A stretch of DNA of 64,000 nucleotides from Brachionus plicatilis (taxonomy: Eukaryota; Rotifera; Eurotatoria; Ploima; Brachionidae): the NCBI GenBank assembly GCA_010279815.1, contig QEOQ01000207.1, positions 2,033,307 to 2,097,306 on the forward strand, given 5' to 3'. Shown here one piece after another: positions 21,396 to 34,207 of the stretch (positions are counted from its first letter, which is position 1; each line of letters starts with the position of its first letter). Under the pieces are notes generated by a model that saw only the letters and a program-made list of their open reading frames with translations, made no database searches and was not told the origin of the DNA. The position numbers and the translations under genes were made by a program.

Positions 21396-24300
21396 ATGGC
21401 TAAATTGAGATTATTTTTACTGCTTGGTTTACCATTGCTAGCCCTCGGTTTGTTTGAGGACCAAACTGGAACATACGATTGGTAAAATATGTCTTTTTTA
21501 AAAGTAAATTATTATACTTAATTATACTTTTTCTATAGGCGACAGCAATATATTGGTAGACCAATATATACCAAAATTGTACCAAGTCTAAATCGAATAT
21601 TTGTGGCGTCCGATCAAAACGCTTTGGCTTCGTTAAACCTAAAAAATGGAAATATTGGTAACTTTTTGAAATTTTAGAAAAGAAATGAATTTAAATTTTT
21701 TTTCTAATTTTCAGTTTGGAGAAAAGTTTTTGAAATGGGGGATCTTGGTAAAATAAACAGTGTAATATGGGGTTTGAAAGAAATAATTGTTGTGACCAGT
21801 AATGGTCAACGAGTCCAAGCATTTGATTACAATCAAGGTTTTGCCAGTTGGGAATATACTTTGTTCAAAAATAATCTTCCAAATGTGAAAATTAATACAG
21901 TGGATTCCAAGAATGTGAAAGATTCTTTTTATGTCACTGATGGGACAGGTTTGTGTTTAATCAATTCGCGTGAAAAAATTTGCATTGAATTGCCTCAAAA
22001 GTAAAAAAAGAAAAATTTTATTTTAGAGTTGACTTTTTTTTTTAATTTTTTAAGCTTTCGAATTAAAAAAATGCTTGAATCAGAAGATGGTCTATTTTTA
22101 GTCGGTTTCAAAGATAACTTAAGCCGAAAGATTCACTACAATTCCCATTTGACCAAATTGATATCAGAATCAAATTTAGAAAATTTAAACGAAAATTTAG
22201 AGTAAAATGAATTTAAAATTTAAATTAAATTTTTAATTATTATTTTCAAGCTGTGCTGATTCTTCGAATCAATTATCGTGTTTGTCAACTGACCAATTTT
22301 TTATTCTCAACAATCAGATAAATTCAGACCAATTTGAAAAATTATCCATTCAACCATCATCTCTAGGCCAAGATTCTACACCACGCCTCGTTTGGTCATC
22401 ACAAGATACTTTTATACTTGAGACTAAATTAAATGAAGAGAAAAATTTATTTATCTTTAAGCAGTATCAGAACGAAGCTGACTTGGTTTTAATGAAAAAA
22501 CTTGAATCAGTTCAGGCATTCGATATTGAGACGATTGATCAAAAAAATTATTTAATTTTTTCAAAATACATTGGAAAAAATAAACTTAATTTTTTTACCA
22601 TTGATTTAAAATCAGTTCAAGAGAGACAAGATGTTATGGTAACTGTTAATGTTCAAAATAATGAGGACATCATTGAGCTCAGAGCCAGCTTAACTGAGAA
22701 AAATTCCAAACTTTCCTTGGTTGTTTCGTGTTTTTTTGCCGATTATTCTTTCACAGTCTTTAACCCAAAAGGGGCTAAATATTTTACCAGAGAGGAATCA
22801 TTGGCGTACATAGTGAGTGTAGAGATGGTCGATTTTCCATTAATACATTTACAAGAAGAATTCGAAGATGAATTTGGTACAACCAGACAAGATAATATAT
22901 TTACCATGTTCTATAAGCGCATACGAACACAATTAGTGATGCTTAAAGAGTTTATTCAAGTTGATTTAGTGCTAAAATTAAAAAATCTACTGCAAAATAG
23001 TCCCTCTTCGGAGAGTTCCTCGGATATAGCATTGGATGAAATAACTCGAGATGAGTTCAACTTGAACAAAGTTATAGTCTGTGTAACTTCAGTGGGTAAA
23101 GTGTTCGGGATTTATACAAGTTCAAATGGAAAAATATTATGGAGCTTTTTCCTTAGAAACACAATTCCATTTAGTGTCAACAAATTAACAACTGAAAGTG
23201 TAGTTCCATTATTTGTTCAGCGAACTGCTGCACACGTGCCCTATGAGCCTCAGTGTGCCATTGTTTCCAAAGTAAAAGGCCGAGAGAACTCAAAGACAAG
23301 AGTCTTCTTTTTTAATCCATTGACTGGCCAAGTTTCCAAAGATTCACCAAAACAGGGATACATTTTGGACCAAAGTGTCAAACAAGTTTTTCTATCTTCA
23401 TTTGCTGATTCTCATTTTTTGAAACCAATCTTGCTCTTGGACGAAACAAACCGGGTGCACGTTGTACCAGAAAATTCTTTCGAAGACATTAAGACTAAAT
23501 ACGGAAATAAACCAACAATCATATTTACTGGTCAAAATCAAAATAAAAACTCTCTGACCGGATACTCGATGAAGTTATCAGAAGAAGTAATTTAAAAAAA
23601 TAAATCCGAAAAAATATTAAAATTTTTTTAAAGAATCTATTGGAAATTTGGCGATTGAATTTTGAGGACGAAAAAATTATTTCAATTGCTTCCAAGCTTC
23701 CTAATGACAGAATTCATTCACATGGAAAAGTCTTAGGCGACCGAAGTGTTTTGTACAAATATCTAAATCCAAACATGATTGGTGTAGTGACCAGTGGCGA
23801 AGACAGTCAACAAGTTCCATTTATTAATCTTTATTTGGTCGACACTGTCACTGGCTCGATTGTAAACAGCTTCAATCACAAACGATGCCGAGGTCCGCTC
23901 CGCATTGTTCACTCAGAAAATTGGTTCTTTGTAATTTTTTTGAATTAATTTAAATTCAACTTTTTAATTAACTAAATGTAGTATTCATATTATAACATGA
24001 AATTTCGTCGACATGAAGTTGCCAGTGTAGAATTGTTCGAGGGCGCTACTCAATTTAATTCAACTCACTTCAGCTCTTTTGATGATATAAAACCTTTAGT
24101 TTTTAGCAAATCATTTATTGTACAGCGAGGCTTTGACTCAATGCAAGTTACACTGACAGAAAAAGGCATTTCTACCAAAGACATAATTGGTAATCGGCAA
24201 TTTTCAAATTGGAAAAATTTTTAATTTTTGAAAAATTTTAGTCGCCAGTCAATATGGAGTTATTTTGGAAATTCCATGGATTTTGATTGATCCTAGACGT

Positions 24301-24636
24301 CCCATCAAGATGACCGAGGTTGAGAGAGAAGAAAACCTTTTGCCCTACATGCCTGAAATTCCACTAAATTACGAATTTACACTGAACTACTATAATTATG
24401 TTTATAATGTGAGAGGTATAACAACCGCAGCAAGTGGTCTAGAGTCGACCAGTTTGGTGTTCACATATGGTCTTGATATATTTTTTACAAGAGTTTTTCC
24501 GTCAAAAACATTCGACATGATCCGTGAGGATTTTGACTATTTTTTTATCTCGACTCTGATGATAGGTCTAGCACTAGGCACCTTATTATCCAAAAAATTG
24601 GCCTCTTCGTCCAATTTAAAAAAAGCCTGGAAATAA
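21396..24636 (+). CDS. EMC1: ER membrane protein complex subunit 1
   Basis: Eight exons: 21396-21481, 21539-21657, 21715-22000, about 22055-22202, about 22251-23587, about 23633-23931, about 23981-24191 and about 24241-24636. The product is about 960 residues (human 993). It starts with a signal peptide (LRLFLLLGLPLLALGLFEDQTG), then DWRQQYIG and PQQ-type beta-propeller repeats (LASLNLKNGNIVWRK). The conserved DUF1620 C-terminal region shows SHGKVLGDRSVLYKYLNPN, CRGPLRIVHSENW, DPRRP, REENLLPYMPEI, RGITTAASGLEST and YGLDIFFTRVFPSK. The final hydrophobic helix (YFFISTLMIGLALGTLL) is the membrane anchor, followed by KKAWK. Family knowledge: EMC1 is the large lumenal scaffold of the EMC insertase, which inserts tail-anchored and multipass proteins into the ER membrane. 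Some internal boundaries are approximate. Confidence 0.95.
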
Positions 24637-25003
24637 AATTAATTTTACAGCAAAACAAACATAATTATTTGTTGTTTTTTTAATAATTTGATTCAGTCTT
24701 GATTTAATTTGATGTTTATTCTTGAATAAATTTTTATGATCCTATTTTATAAATTTATTTTTGTTTATTATCTAAAATTTCTCATATTACAATAATTGAT
24801 TTGATGAAATTTTAAATTACGCGGATCCAATTCATTGGCCAATTGCTTGCACCTAATTTAACATTAATTTGCTATAAATTTTAAATTTTTATGGCAAATG
24901 TTAAAAATTTAAATCTCAATTTTCATAATTTAATAAAATAATTTTTTTATTTTTTATTTTTAAATAAAATATTCTGTAGTCAATCAGAATTAGTATAAAG
25001 AAA
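24637..25003. other. Spacer between EMC1 and the DnaJ gene
   Basis: 367 bp of AT-rich sequence holding the EMC1 3' end and the promoter of the DNAJB9-like gene. Nothing else is seen. Confidence 0.5.
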
Positions 25004-25752
25004 ATGAATAGCCTATTTTTCTTTATGGTATTATCATTTATAGTTTTGATCGAATGCAAAGATTACTACAAGATACTTGGAGTAGAAAAATCAGATTCAA
25101 CTGCTACGATAAAAAAAGCCTTTCGAAATCTCGCCATGAAATATCACCCTGGTAGATATATCAAAAATTAGTGATATTTATTTTTTATAATTTATTTTTC
25201 AGATAAAAATCCGGATAAAAGTGCCGAAGCTAAATTCAGAGATATTGTCGAAGGTAAGCAGAAAAAATTGTGAATTTTGTTTAGTTTTGATCTTCGATCT
25301 TAGCTTATGAGATTCTCAGTGATCCGAATAAGCGCAAAGCTTATGATCAGCAAGGACGAACAAATTTTGATGGCAACAATTTTGATCAACATGGTTTTGA
25401 TTTTCACGAATTTTTCCGAGGATTTGATGAAGCTATGCGAAATCATCATCAACAGCATCATCATTTCCATCAACAAGCGCACAAAGAACATATGAAGGGA
25501 CACCATGGCTTTATGTTTGACTTTGACGATCTTTTCAGTGATTCATTTGACTTGTTCGGCGATGGCGATGAAGATCCATTTGGTTCATTAATGGGAAATT
25601 CATTTCACCAAGAAAGTAATTTGAAAAAAATAGTAAAAAAAAATCCAAATTTTTATTTTTTTTAAGTGAATGTAAATCAAAATGGCATGAATTGTAGAAC
25701 AATAAAAAAGAAGCAAGGTAATACGGTTATTACGCACACGGAGTGTCACTAA
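25004..25752 (+). CDS. DNAJB9: DnaJ homolog subfamily B member 9-like (ERdj4)
   Basis: Four exons: 25004-25151, 25203-25253, 25304-25615 and 25667-25752, giving 198 residues (human 223). A signal peptide ([18 protein letters not shown]) leads directly into the J domain, residues about 19-85: [12 protein letters not shown]..., the catalytic HPD split by the first intron (HP|D), KNPDKS, and [18 protein letters not shown]. The middle is His/Phe/Asp-rich ([27 protein letters not shown]). The C-terminal [19 protein letters not shown] matches the conserved tail of ERdj4 (CRTVTQRRGNMVTTYT), which separates it from other J proteins. Family knowledge: an ER-lumenal co-chaperone of BiP that is induced by the unfolded protein response, helps ER-associated degradation and represses IRE1. 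A TATA-like stretch and an aataaa (near 25820) flank it. Confidence 0.93.
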
Positions 25753-28700
25753 ATATTGATCTTCAAAGCTAATTTATATTGATTTATATTCAATTTTTTA
25801 ATTTTTGTTTTTTCTGGAAATAAATGTTTGAAAAATCCCTCAAGAACTTCATTTAAAAAAATTCCGATAATTAAGTTTAGTGTTGAGTTTGAATTATATA
25901 AAAGCTTTAGGTAATTTAGTCATCGTTTATCACGAAAATATCGCTTTTAATTAATCAAAAAGCAATTTAGAAATAGTCTCTAGAGAACTATTTGATTAAA
26001 AAGATTTCATTTAAACAATTCATATAATAGGACAAATATTTATAAGGTGCTACATTCGATTTCGTTTTTTTTAAATTGAGTTGTTATCTTCGACTAAGAT
26101 CTCAACTGATTTTTAAGTAAATTCCTTTAAATTTTTTAATAGCAAATAACAGTATTAAATTTTCTTTGATGAGTTAATAAAAAAAATTCCAGAACTAAAT
26201 AGCATAGGTAAATTTTTCTTCCCAAATTAATTTTTATTTGTTAAAGTTAATACCATTAATCAAATAGTTTGAGAAAGTTTTTTGATGTCAAGTATTTAAG
26301 TTTAATTTTCTTTTTTCACAATATTAATTCAAATTTTAGGCTTTTTAAATGAGGCAAAGTATTCTCAAGTCCTAACAAAAAATTTAATCTTTATTTCAAC
26401 ATTTTTTAACACGCAAGAAAATTTGCAAGCCATTTCCAAGTTCTGGTTAATTTTTTAGAAATTTTATTATTTTCTACATCTGGTTTAAAATGTAGCTTAA
26501 AGAAGATAATGAATTTGTACTGTTATATAGGAACTTAATGATTAATTTAAATTTTTTAACGCCAAACACGAATCGAATCTAATCTCAAGTATTCGAATTT
26601 GATCTAAGATGTTAAGTTTGATAAAAAATGAACAAAAATTAATAGGTTATGTAAGATTCTAATAAAAATTATTTGTCATGATGAATGATTGAAAACGAAA
26701 AATCAGCGTTTAAATAAAAATTGATCGTTTTCCACAACTAAAATTCAAATTACTTTACAATTTAAGACTTCCTTAGTTCATAAGACTTGCAATTACTCTC
26801 TATAGATTTAATACTAGATCATCAGAATAAATTTATCCTACAATAGGTTTTAATTAAGCCTAACTAAATTCGCATTCTAATTGTATAATTTAAATGGGCA
26901 GATAGCAAAAATAGCCATTAATCTATGTCTAGAAAACAAAAAAATTTGCATGATTAAACAAGTTAATAAAATTTGTTTTTTATTTAACTAAAATCACTTC
27001 TTATCTAATACACATAGTGAATAAAGATTAGATCACTGGGTTTTGAAACTTGATTCATTCAGGAAAACAAACTAAGTGGAAATAAGTTTATTTAAAATAA
27101 TAAATTGAAATTTGATTTTTGTCTCTGAATGGACTTTAGCAAGGAAATGAGTTATCGTTTCAACTTTGTTTAACCATCTATTTTGCACTTGTAATATTAA
27201 ATAGTTATTTAATTGAATGCAAATATTAGTACGAAAGAAAAAACAAATACAAATAGCATAAACTGAGTATTATTACTATTGACTTGATGTCTGTTTTGAA
27301 TTGTTAAATATTAAAGTCTGCGAATTTAATTTATTCTATGATGCAGGAAACAAATAATGTAAATTGTTTTTTAAAGATACTTTAGAACAAAAATTGATCA
27401 AGGTTCAATTTTTGTTTTCACTTAAAATATATAAATTAGTCTTTCAAATTTCAATTTTTTATTATTAATTAATTAGTTAAAAAAAGAAGAAATGCTGATG
27501 TGATTTTTAACATGTTTTAAAAGCATACTTTTCGGGTAAAAAGAAAATTTAACTGAGAATATATTTTATAATTTTTGTATCTGACAAAACAATTTTAAAA
27601 GCATTTAAGTATCTTTTAATTCCCTAATTTTAGAATAAAATATTTTCCATTCCTTTTAGATTTGTTTAATTTTAATTAATTATTAGGATGAGATTGAAAA
27701 CATTTTTGTACATAATAAAATTAAACCGAAAAATGTTTTCCTGATTTTAAAACAATCTCTAAGATAAGTTAAAAAATTTTAGATAACTTTTTAAATGGTG
27801 GATAATTTAGTTCAACCATAAAAAATCTATGTAGTTTAATCATCAAAATTTTCATATTTAAATTCAATTTGTTTTGTCGCAGTATATTTTTTATAAAAAT
27901 CTAAAAAAAGGCTTTTATATTCGAAAGACTCTTGAAATTTTTCTCTCAATTAAATAAAAAATAAAATAAAACAACTAAAAATTATCTCATATTAATAAAA
28001 TTTAGGAGACCTGAGCCAATCTCTCTGATTGTTAAAACAACATCTATTATGCATCCAGCATTAAGGTTTTGAATTTAGAAGAATTAAAAAGTTTATTTCT
28101 TTAAATAAATAAGTATGTCAATGTCAATGCATGATTGAGTAAATATTTATACATTTTAAATCGGTTTCCGGCTGTTCATTCTTTTATTGAATATGCTTAG
28201 TCTCTTTCATGAGCGGGCATCCGTACTAGTTTCAACTCCTAGTTTAACAATTTCCTTGCAATTATTTTAATTTAAAAACTATTCAATTTAGCTATTATTC
28301 ACAAATCGGAAGTTTGTTGATTCAATAACGCTAAGATAAGTTTAGAACTCAAAAACTATCAGAATCAATTAATAAAATAAAGACAATAATTTTCTTTCAA
28401 TTTTTATTCAAGAAGAAAGAATTTTTTTTGTCATCAACCAAATATTTGTATTGTAATTATTTTTTCTAATATTTTAAATTAAAAAAAAATTTTCAAAATA
28501 GCCACCGTCGATTCATTATGCTCCACTAATGATATAAAAAGTGATAAATCAAATGTTACTTTTAAGTCTATTTTGATAATGTTAACCTACTTAAAACAAA
28601 AACAACTACTTTTATTGAAATTATCAAGAGTAATAAAAAAAGAGCAGCCTTTGGCCATTGATAAAAAAATTAAATTTCTTAATTTAATTATTTCTACTTC

Positions 28701-31700
28701 ATTTGTAGCTGCACATGAAATAAATTTCAGTGCTAAATGGGCAATAAAGAGTTGAAAATATTTTAGGGACATATCTGATTCGATTCTTTCAATAGCATCA
28801 AGTCTAAGACAATGATGTTAGAATTTAATGTTTGATTAATGCAAAGGCAAGCATTGGTAAGGACGTATGGCACAAATTGACCACATGTTTCCGGATAAGA
28901 AAAGAAAAGCGAATTCATTAATGTGAAGCTAGAGAACGAATTTAATTTGATCCAATTGTCGAAAATAGTGTTTCAAAAATAGAGTTTTTTATGTTTTTTT
29001 AAATTATCCAGGAAACTATTTTTTGTCGAGGCTTTAAAGTATTATTAGACATGAAAATGTGGTCAATTGTGCGATAAAAAAATATACTATTTGGATGAAC
29101 GAAGAAATAGTACAAAAAAGCACTTGAAATAAATTTGAAATGTTATTTTATTTGTAATTTAAATTGAAATACTCGAAACTAGAATAACAACTTGAAACAG
29201 ATAGAATAGATTTTAAATATTGCTTGTCTAATACGATTTTAATTTAATTATCCAAAACACGAAAATAAAAATGTCATAGCATTGTAAGCCGCTAGACTTG
29301 CTCAAGTGGTCAATAAAAAAATCAATTTAAACTCACAAACTGTTCGCTCACAGGATTTAAGCGCTTTTTTGTCATGTCCGATTTAAAGGGTGTTTAAGCT
29401 AAATTGTCTTCAGATTCTGTGCTTGTTAAACATAAGGCCTTGAGGTAGCTAAAATTAATTAGCCTAAATCAAGCTAGAAAACATAGGATTTTAGCGAAAA
29501 TTTAATGTTTTGGTTTTCTTGTGAGAAAGGAGCAATTATTACGATTCATTAAACTCGAATGTGTTTTATCGATTGATCATATTCCCAGTGCAGTATGTTT
29601 TAATTTTTGAAAGTGTTTGTTTAAAATATTTTGGCCTGCCAAACTAAATGACCAAAAGACGCTTCTTTATTATATTTAATTAAAAAGAATTCTCGTGCCA
29701 TTGCTGGCTCATTCAACTGTCAAATTAAACAAAAGGATTTTTTATTGATAAAATTATCATCGTATATAATTTTAAAAATTTTATTAACTTTAATTATCGG
29801 TTTCAGGACAGACGGTTATCTTGTAACCCGTTGCATACACTCATTTATTATCAATCAATAAAATTTTACGACTCATCAGTATTTTTTCATCTAAAAAAAA
29901 TTATTTATTTTATTTTAAATATGATTGAAAATCGGTATTTTTTGAGCTTTTATTTAAATTTATGCTGATATTTTTTTAAAATAATAAATCGGAAGTTTTC
30001 AGGAGAGTTTATTTACTTTTGTAAATAAAATATAATAAATATATCTTAGTATCATTAATTATTTTAAAGTGTTTTATTAAATTTTTTTAAAAGAACCTTG
30101 ATAAATGCCATTTTTCAAATTGATTTATTGTATTAAGAAGTATTGAAAATATATCTACAACGAATGGTTTCTTGATCAAAGATTTTTTGTTAATTGTCCT
30201 TGAAATAAAAATAAATTTAGTCTTAATAATAAGAAATAAACCAGTGTGCATTAATAAAAAATTTGTGTAATTTTAAAATGTGCTAAAAATGTTTTTATCA
30301 TAAGAGCCAAAGCAGCTTAATTTTTCAAAAAAATATTTTTATAAGAGAAAAAAATTTTACGATCTAGCTTAATTTATGAAAAATTAAAAAAAGTTTTAAA
30401 ATTAACCTAATACTTTTGTAATAGATATTTTTTTTTCTTTTGATTTATAATTTTAAAAAAGTTCAAATTTTCTGTATCAAATTTAATTTTGAAAAATAAA
30501 TATTCAATTTAGAGATAATTTTTTTCTAATTTAATTTTCAAAATTTTTTTTTAGTTCTTTCAAATGAAGGCTTGTTATTTTAAATAAGCCATCAGCAAAA
30601 ATCACAAAAGTTAATTAATGAGATTTTTAGATAGAGGAATGATAAGAAAATATTCAAATGTCAAATAGAAAAAATTCGCATTGTTTTCAATTTTAAAGTT
30701 AAATTATCAATTGATTAAAATTGTAAATTATCTTTTTCTATTCGATAGTTGTTGCATAACATATCAACACGATTTTCCTTCCTACTTCAAGTGTTTTTCC
30801 TTCATTAGGACTATTTTTCCTTGTAGTGATTTAGAATTAATTATACTCGTTTAAAAAAAAAAACAAATTACAAAATTCATGAGAAATAAATTTAATCAAA
30901 ATAAAAAGAAGAAAGAAAACTAGAGCTGCAAAAACAAATACTCGAAAAATATTCGGAAAAATTTCGATTGACACTGATCGAGCTTAATAAAAAATTGATC
31001 ATTATTTTTTTTTGGGATTATGTAACAAAAGAAAAAATTTTCAAGGTAAAATAGAAAAGCATCGATTCGGAAATATGAGCTTAGTTTAATACTAAAATTT
31101 CAATTTATAAGATTTCGTTTAAATTTTAGATATTTAGATAAGATCGAATTGATTAGAGTTATTTAAGTTAAATTATCGTGGTCGATTTAGGCCAGCAAAA
31201 AATTTACTTTTTACGTGGCTCAAATCATTAAGATTATATCTAAATCGACTTAGCATTTAACAAAAAAAATCCTATTTAAATTTAAGAAAACACTCCAAAA
31301 AATTTATTTTTAAAATTCAATTTTTTATTTTTTGGTAGAATATAATTTTTTCCCAAGAGATAAGTTTAAGTAGTTTTTGTATTTATCTGCATGATGTAAG
31401 TTAATTTTATTAATCGGTCACTTTGCATGAGTGTTCAGGGTAGCATTGAATGTTGACCGATTGATAAAACACAGAGCTATAATTAATCGCTAATAATTTA
31501 GTCTAGACTTCACCAATTCTGTTAAATAGATATAATTATAGAAAAAGCTTAGCTCGAATTTAAACTGCGTTTCGCCCACCTATAACAAATTACTCTTGTC
31601 AATAAATGATCTATAAAAATTGATTCTTTACACTCGATTTGACTTCCATTAGCTGCTTACATAACAGTTATAAGCCACAAGGCGTTCATTGATAGCCAGA

Positions 31701-33811
31701 TAACTACTATCAATTGTGGAAGCTAAAAAGTTAATTTGAGTTTTTTTTTCCGCTGGCAATTCTAAATTGATCGACTATCAGAGTTCGAGTTCCCAAAAGA
31801 TAAAAACGATTAAAAATTAATTTATATCAAAAGTCTATAAATTATTTAACAATACGTATCAATGATAAAGGAAAAAATATTATTTCTGCTAAATGAGAGA
31901 TTTAAATTAAACAACTTTATTCAATCAGCCAAGGATGCTGAGCAGATGCTAGATATTTGTTTGACATAAAAAAGCTTAAAAGTCATGAGCAGCATTTGAA
32001 AAACATTATATCATGGCGTCTTTTTGTTTATGACATAGCTTCCGATTTTATATGGCTTTAAACAACTTGAGTATTTCATAACAAAAACCATATAAATTAT
32101 AAATCAAACAAGTTTTAATCGAACGCCAAAAATTAAATTAAAACGATATATGATACGGCTTAAAATAGCTTTTGTTGTTTATAGTTCAAATAACTTTTAG
32201 TATTTCCCCTATTCTAATCTTGGTACTGGTTTACAAATTCAAATAGGCAATCTATGTTGAATTTTTTTTAATAAATAGTAATTCGAGTTAATTTAATTTT
32301 TCAATTTTTTGGTCGAGATGGGGAAATAGCAGTCTGATTCAATCGTATCTGAATTTAATTTTTCCTATTGCATAATTTTTCTAAGGATAAAAATTTTTTT
32401 AAGATAGAGAATTCTCACAAGTTATATTTGCATCATTTAAATTTTTCAATTGTTTGCTCGAAGGCTTTAAGCTCAATTTTGCCAGTTTTTTCTCCCGGAT
32501 AAATAATCGATCGAATTTATCCGGTTGTGTTTAATCTTTAATGTTTGCTTTGTCAAATAAATTTTTCTTGCGTAGTATTCTGTTCTTTTGGGCTATATAA
32601 GATTTTTAACTTAAAATTGTATAACTTTTCTGTGCGAATCTTAATTGTCTTGCTAAGCTTTTGGTTTCTAAATTAAAAATTTCGAGTCTAATTAAAAGCA
32701 ATTATTTATTAAGTAAACTTGTTGTTAAATTATCAAAAAAAATAATAAACTAGAAAAAAAATCATTTTTTCGAGCCTAAAAAATTAAATTTTTTGATTAA
32801 TTTAAATTTCTTGATAACTTTATAGTGTAAACAAAAAGGCGTTTCTGTCATAACACCACTTAGTAGCGGTCAATTGAATGGCAAAAAGGATCTTATTCAC
32901 AACTATATTTTTGAAATAGAAAAAAACTTTCAAAATAAATTAAAATTTAATAAAAAATAATTTTTGTGAATTTTTTTAATGATTTTAAAACGAATTTCAA
33001 TACTTTTAATATGATACCGCCATTCCGTTTGCAACACTAAGCACCACCATATTTTTCAAATAAAAAAATACCTATAAAAATTTTTTGGTATTTCTTTAAG
33101 TATTTATTAAGTAAAAAAAAGTTAAATGAATCCATTTTAAGTATGATTTTAAGTATTTTTTTTTAGAGCTAAATGGTTTAGCACCACCAATAATTTTACG
33201 CTGGCAGAAGCAAGAGGAAGCATATTTAAAAAGATACTTTTTTAAAATATAATACTTTTTAGATTTTATCAATATCCCCGAATTTTTAAACAAAAAAATT
33301 CTATGTCAAAAGTAGATAAAAATATTTTATTGTTATTTTTTATTTTTTTTGGAAATTTTCTTAAGGATGATTTATCAAAGAGACCTTTTTAGCAAAAATT
33401 GTAAGTATTCTATCCAAAACTCGAATATTTTAATTTGAATACAAAAAAAAAACTAATTACTAATTGCACTTTTAAGAAATTCAATTTTGTTTATTTCCGA
33501 AGCCCAAGAACAAATGATACCTGATTTTTTTTTGCATAAAATCAAATTAAATCTCAAATATTTTTGAAATTATTATTAAATATAATTTAAAAAAAGATCA
33601 TGTTGATAACATTAGGAAGAATGTTGTCTGGGACAATCAGCAGAACAAATATTTAAAAAATTAGATTATTTATTGAGTAAGCAAAAATTGAGAGCAGAAT
33701 AGAAAAATTAGCACAGATTTGATTATTAAACACCCGGTTCAGTATCCGAGTCTGACAAATTAAATAAAAATTAGATTAAGTAAATTTTTTTAATAAAAAT
33801 TAATAAGGCCG

Positions 33812-33955
33812 ATGTTGTTATTTAGACAAAACGGTAGATTACCATTTATGCTCAAACAAGGAGGCTACACATTTATTCAACGTGATAATTTCACTGGCTT
33901 AGAAGAGAGTTTTTTTAAATTTGGGTTATTTCATGGCAAAAATAAACAAATTTAA
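33812..33955 (+). pseudogene. Possible FLYWCH-type fragment
   Basis: An open stretch of 48 codons beginning MLLFRQNGRLPFMLKQGGYTF resembles the first half of FLYWCH-type zinc fingers (…K..L...GY.F...), which often accompany Mutator-like transposases. The downstream cysteine/histidine part is missing. Recognition is weak; it could be chance. Confidence 0.2.
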
Positions 33956-34176
33956 TAATCATTTTGTCATGTTCGAATAATATTCAGTCTTAAAAAAACA
34001 TTTTTTATTTAAAAAACACTTAAAAATAATTCTACTAATCTAAAATTAATTATTTCAATTAAAATAAAATTAAGATATAATTTGTTTACAGCGGTCTCTT
34101 TGAAAATGTAGGCTAAAAATTGTAATTTTTTAACAGAAGGATACTTTAGATTGTAGTAGCAGTGGAAAAGTTTAGA

Positions 34177-34207
34177 CTTAAGTGTGTGTATGTGTGTCTG
34201 TCTGTGT
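34177..34207. repeat. TG/TCTG microsatellite
   Basis: A short imperfect run of tgtg/tatg/tctg units (…gtgtgtatgtgtgtctgtct…). It is the only alternating purine-pyrimidine tract of note in the gene desert. Confidence 0.7.

Noticed and set aside
28573..28772. Overlapping 60-codon frames on both strands
   Set aside because: No motif, no splice support and no GC shift; likely chance.
31780..31800. gagttcgagttccc, resembling a tRNA B box
   Set aside because: No A box, cloverleaf stems or terminator T-run at the proper distances.
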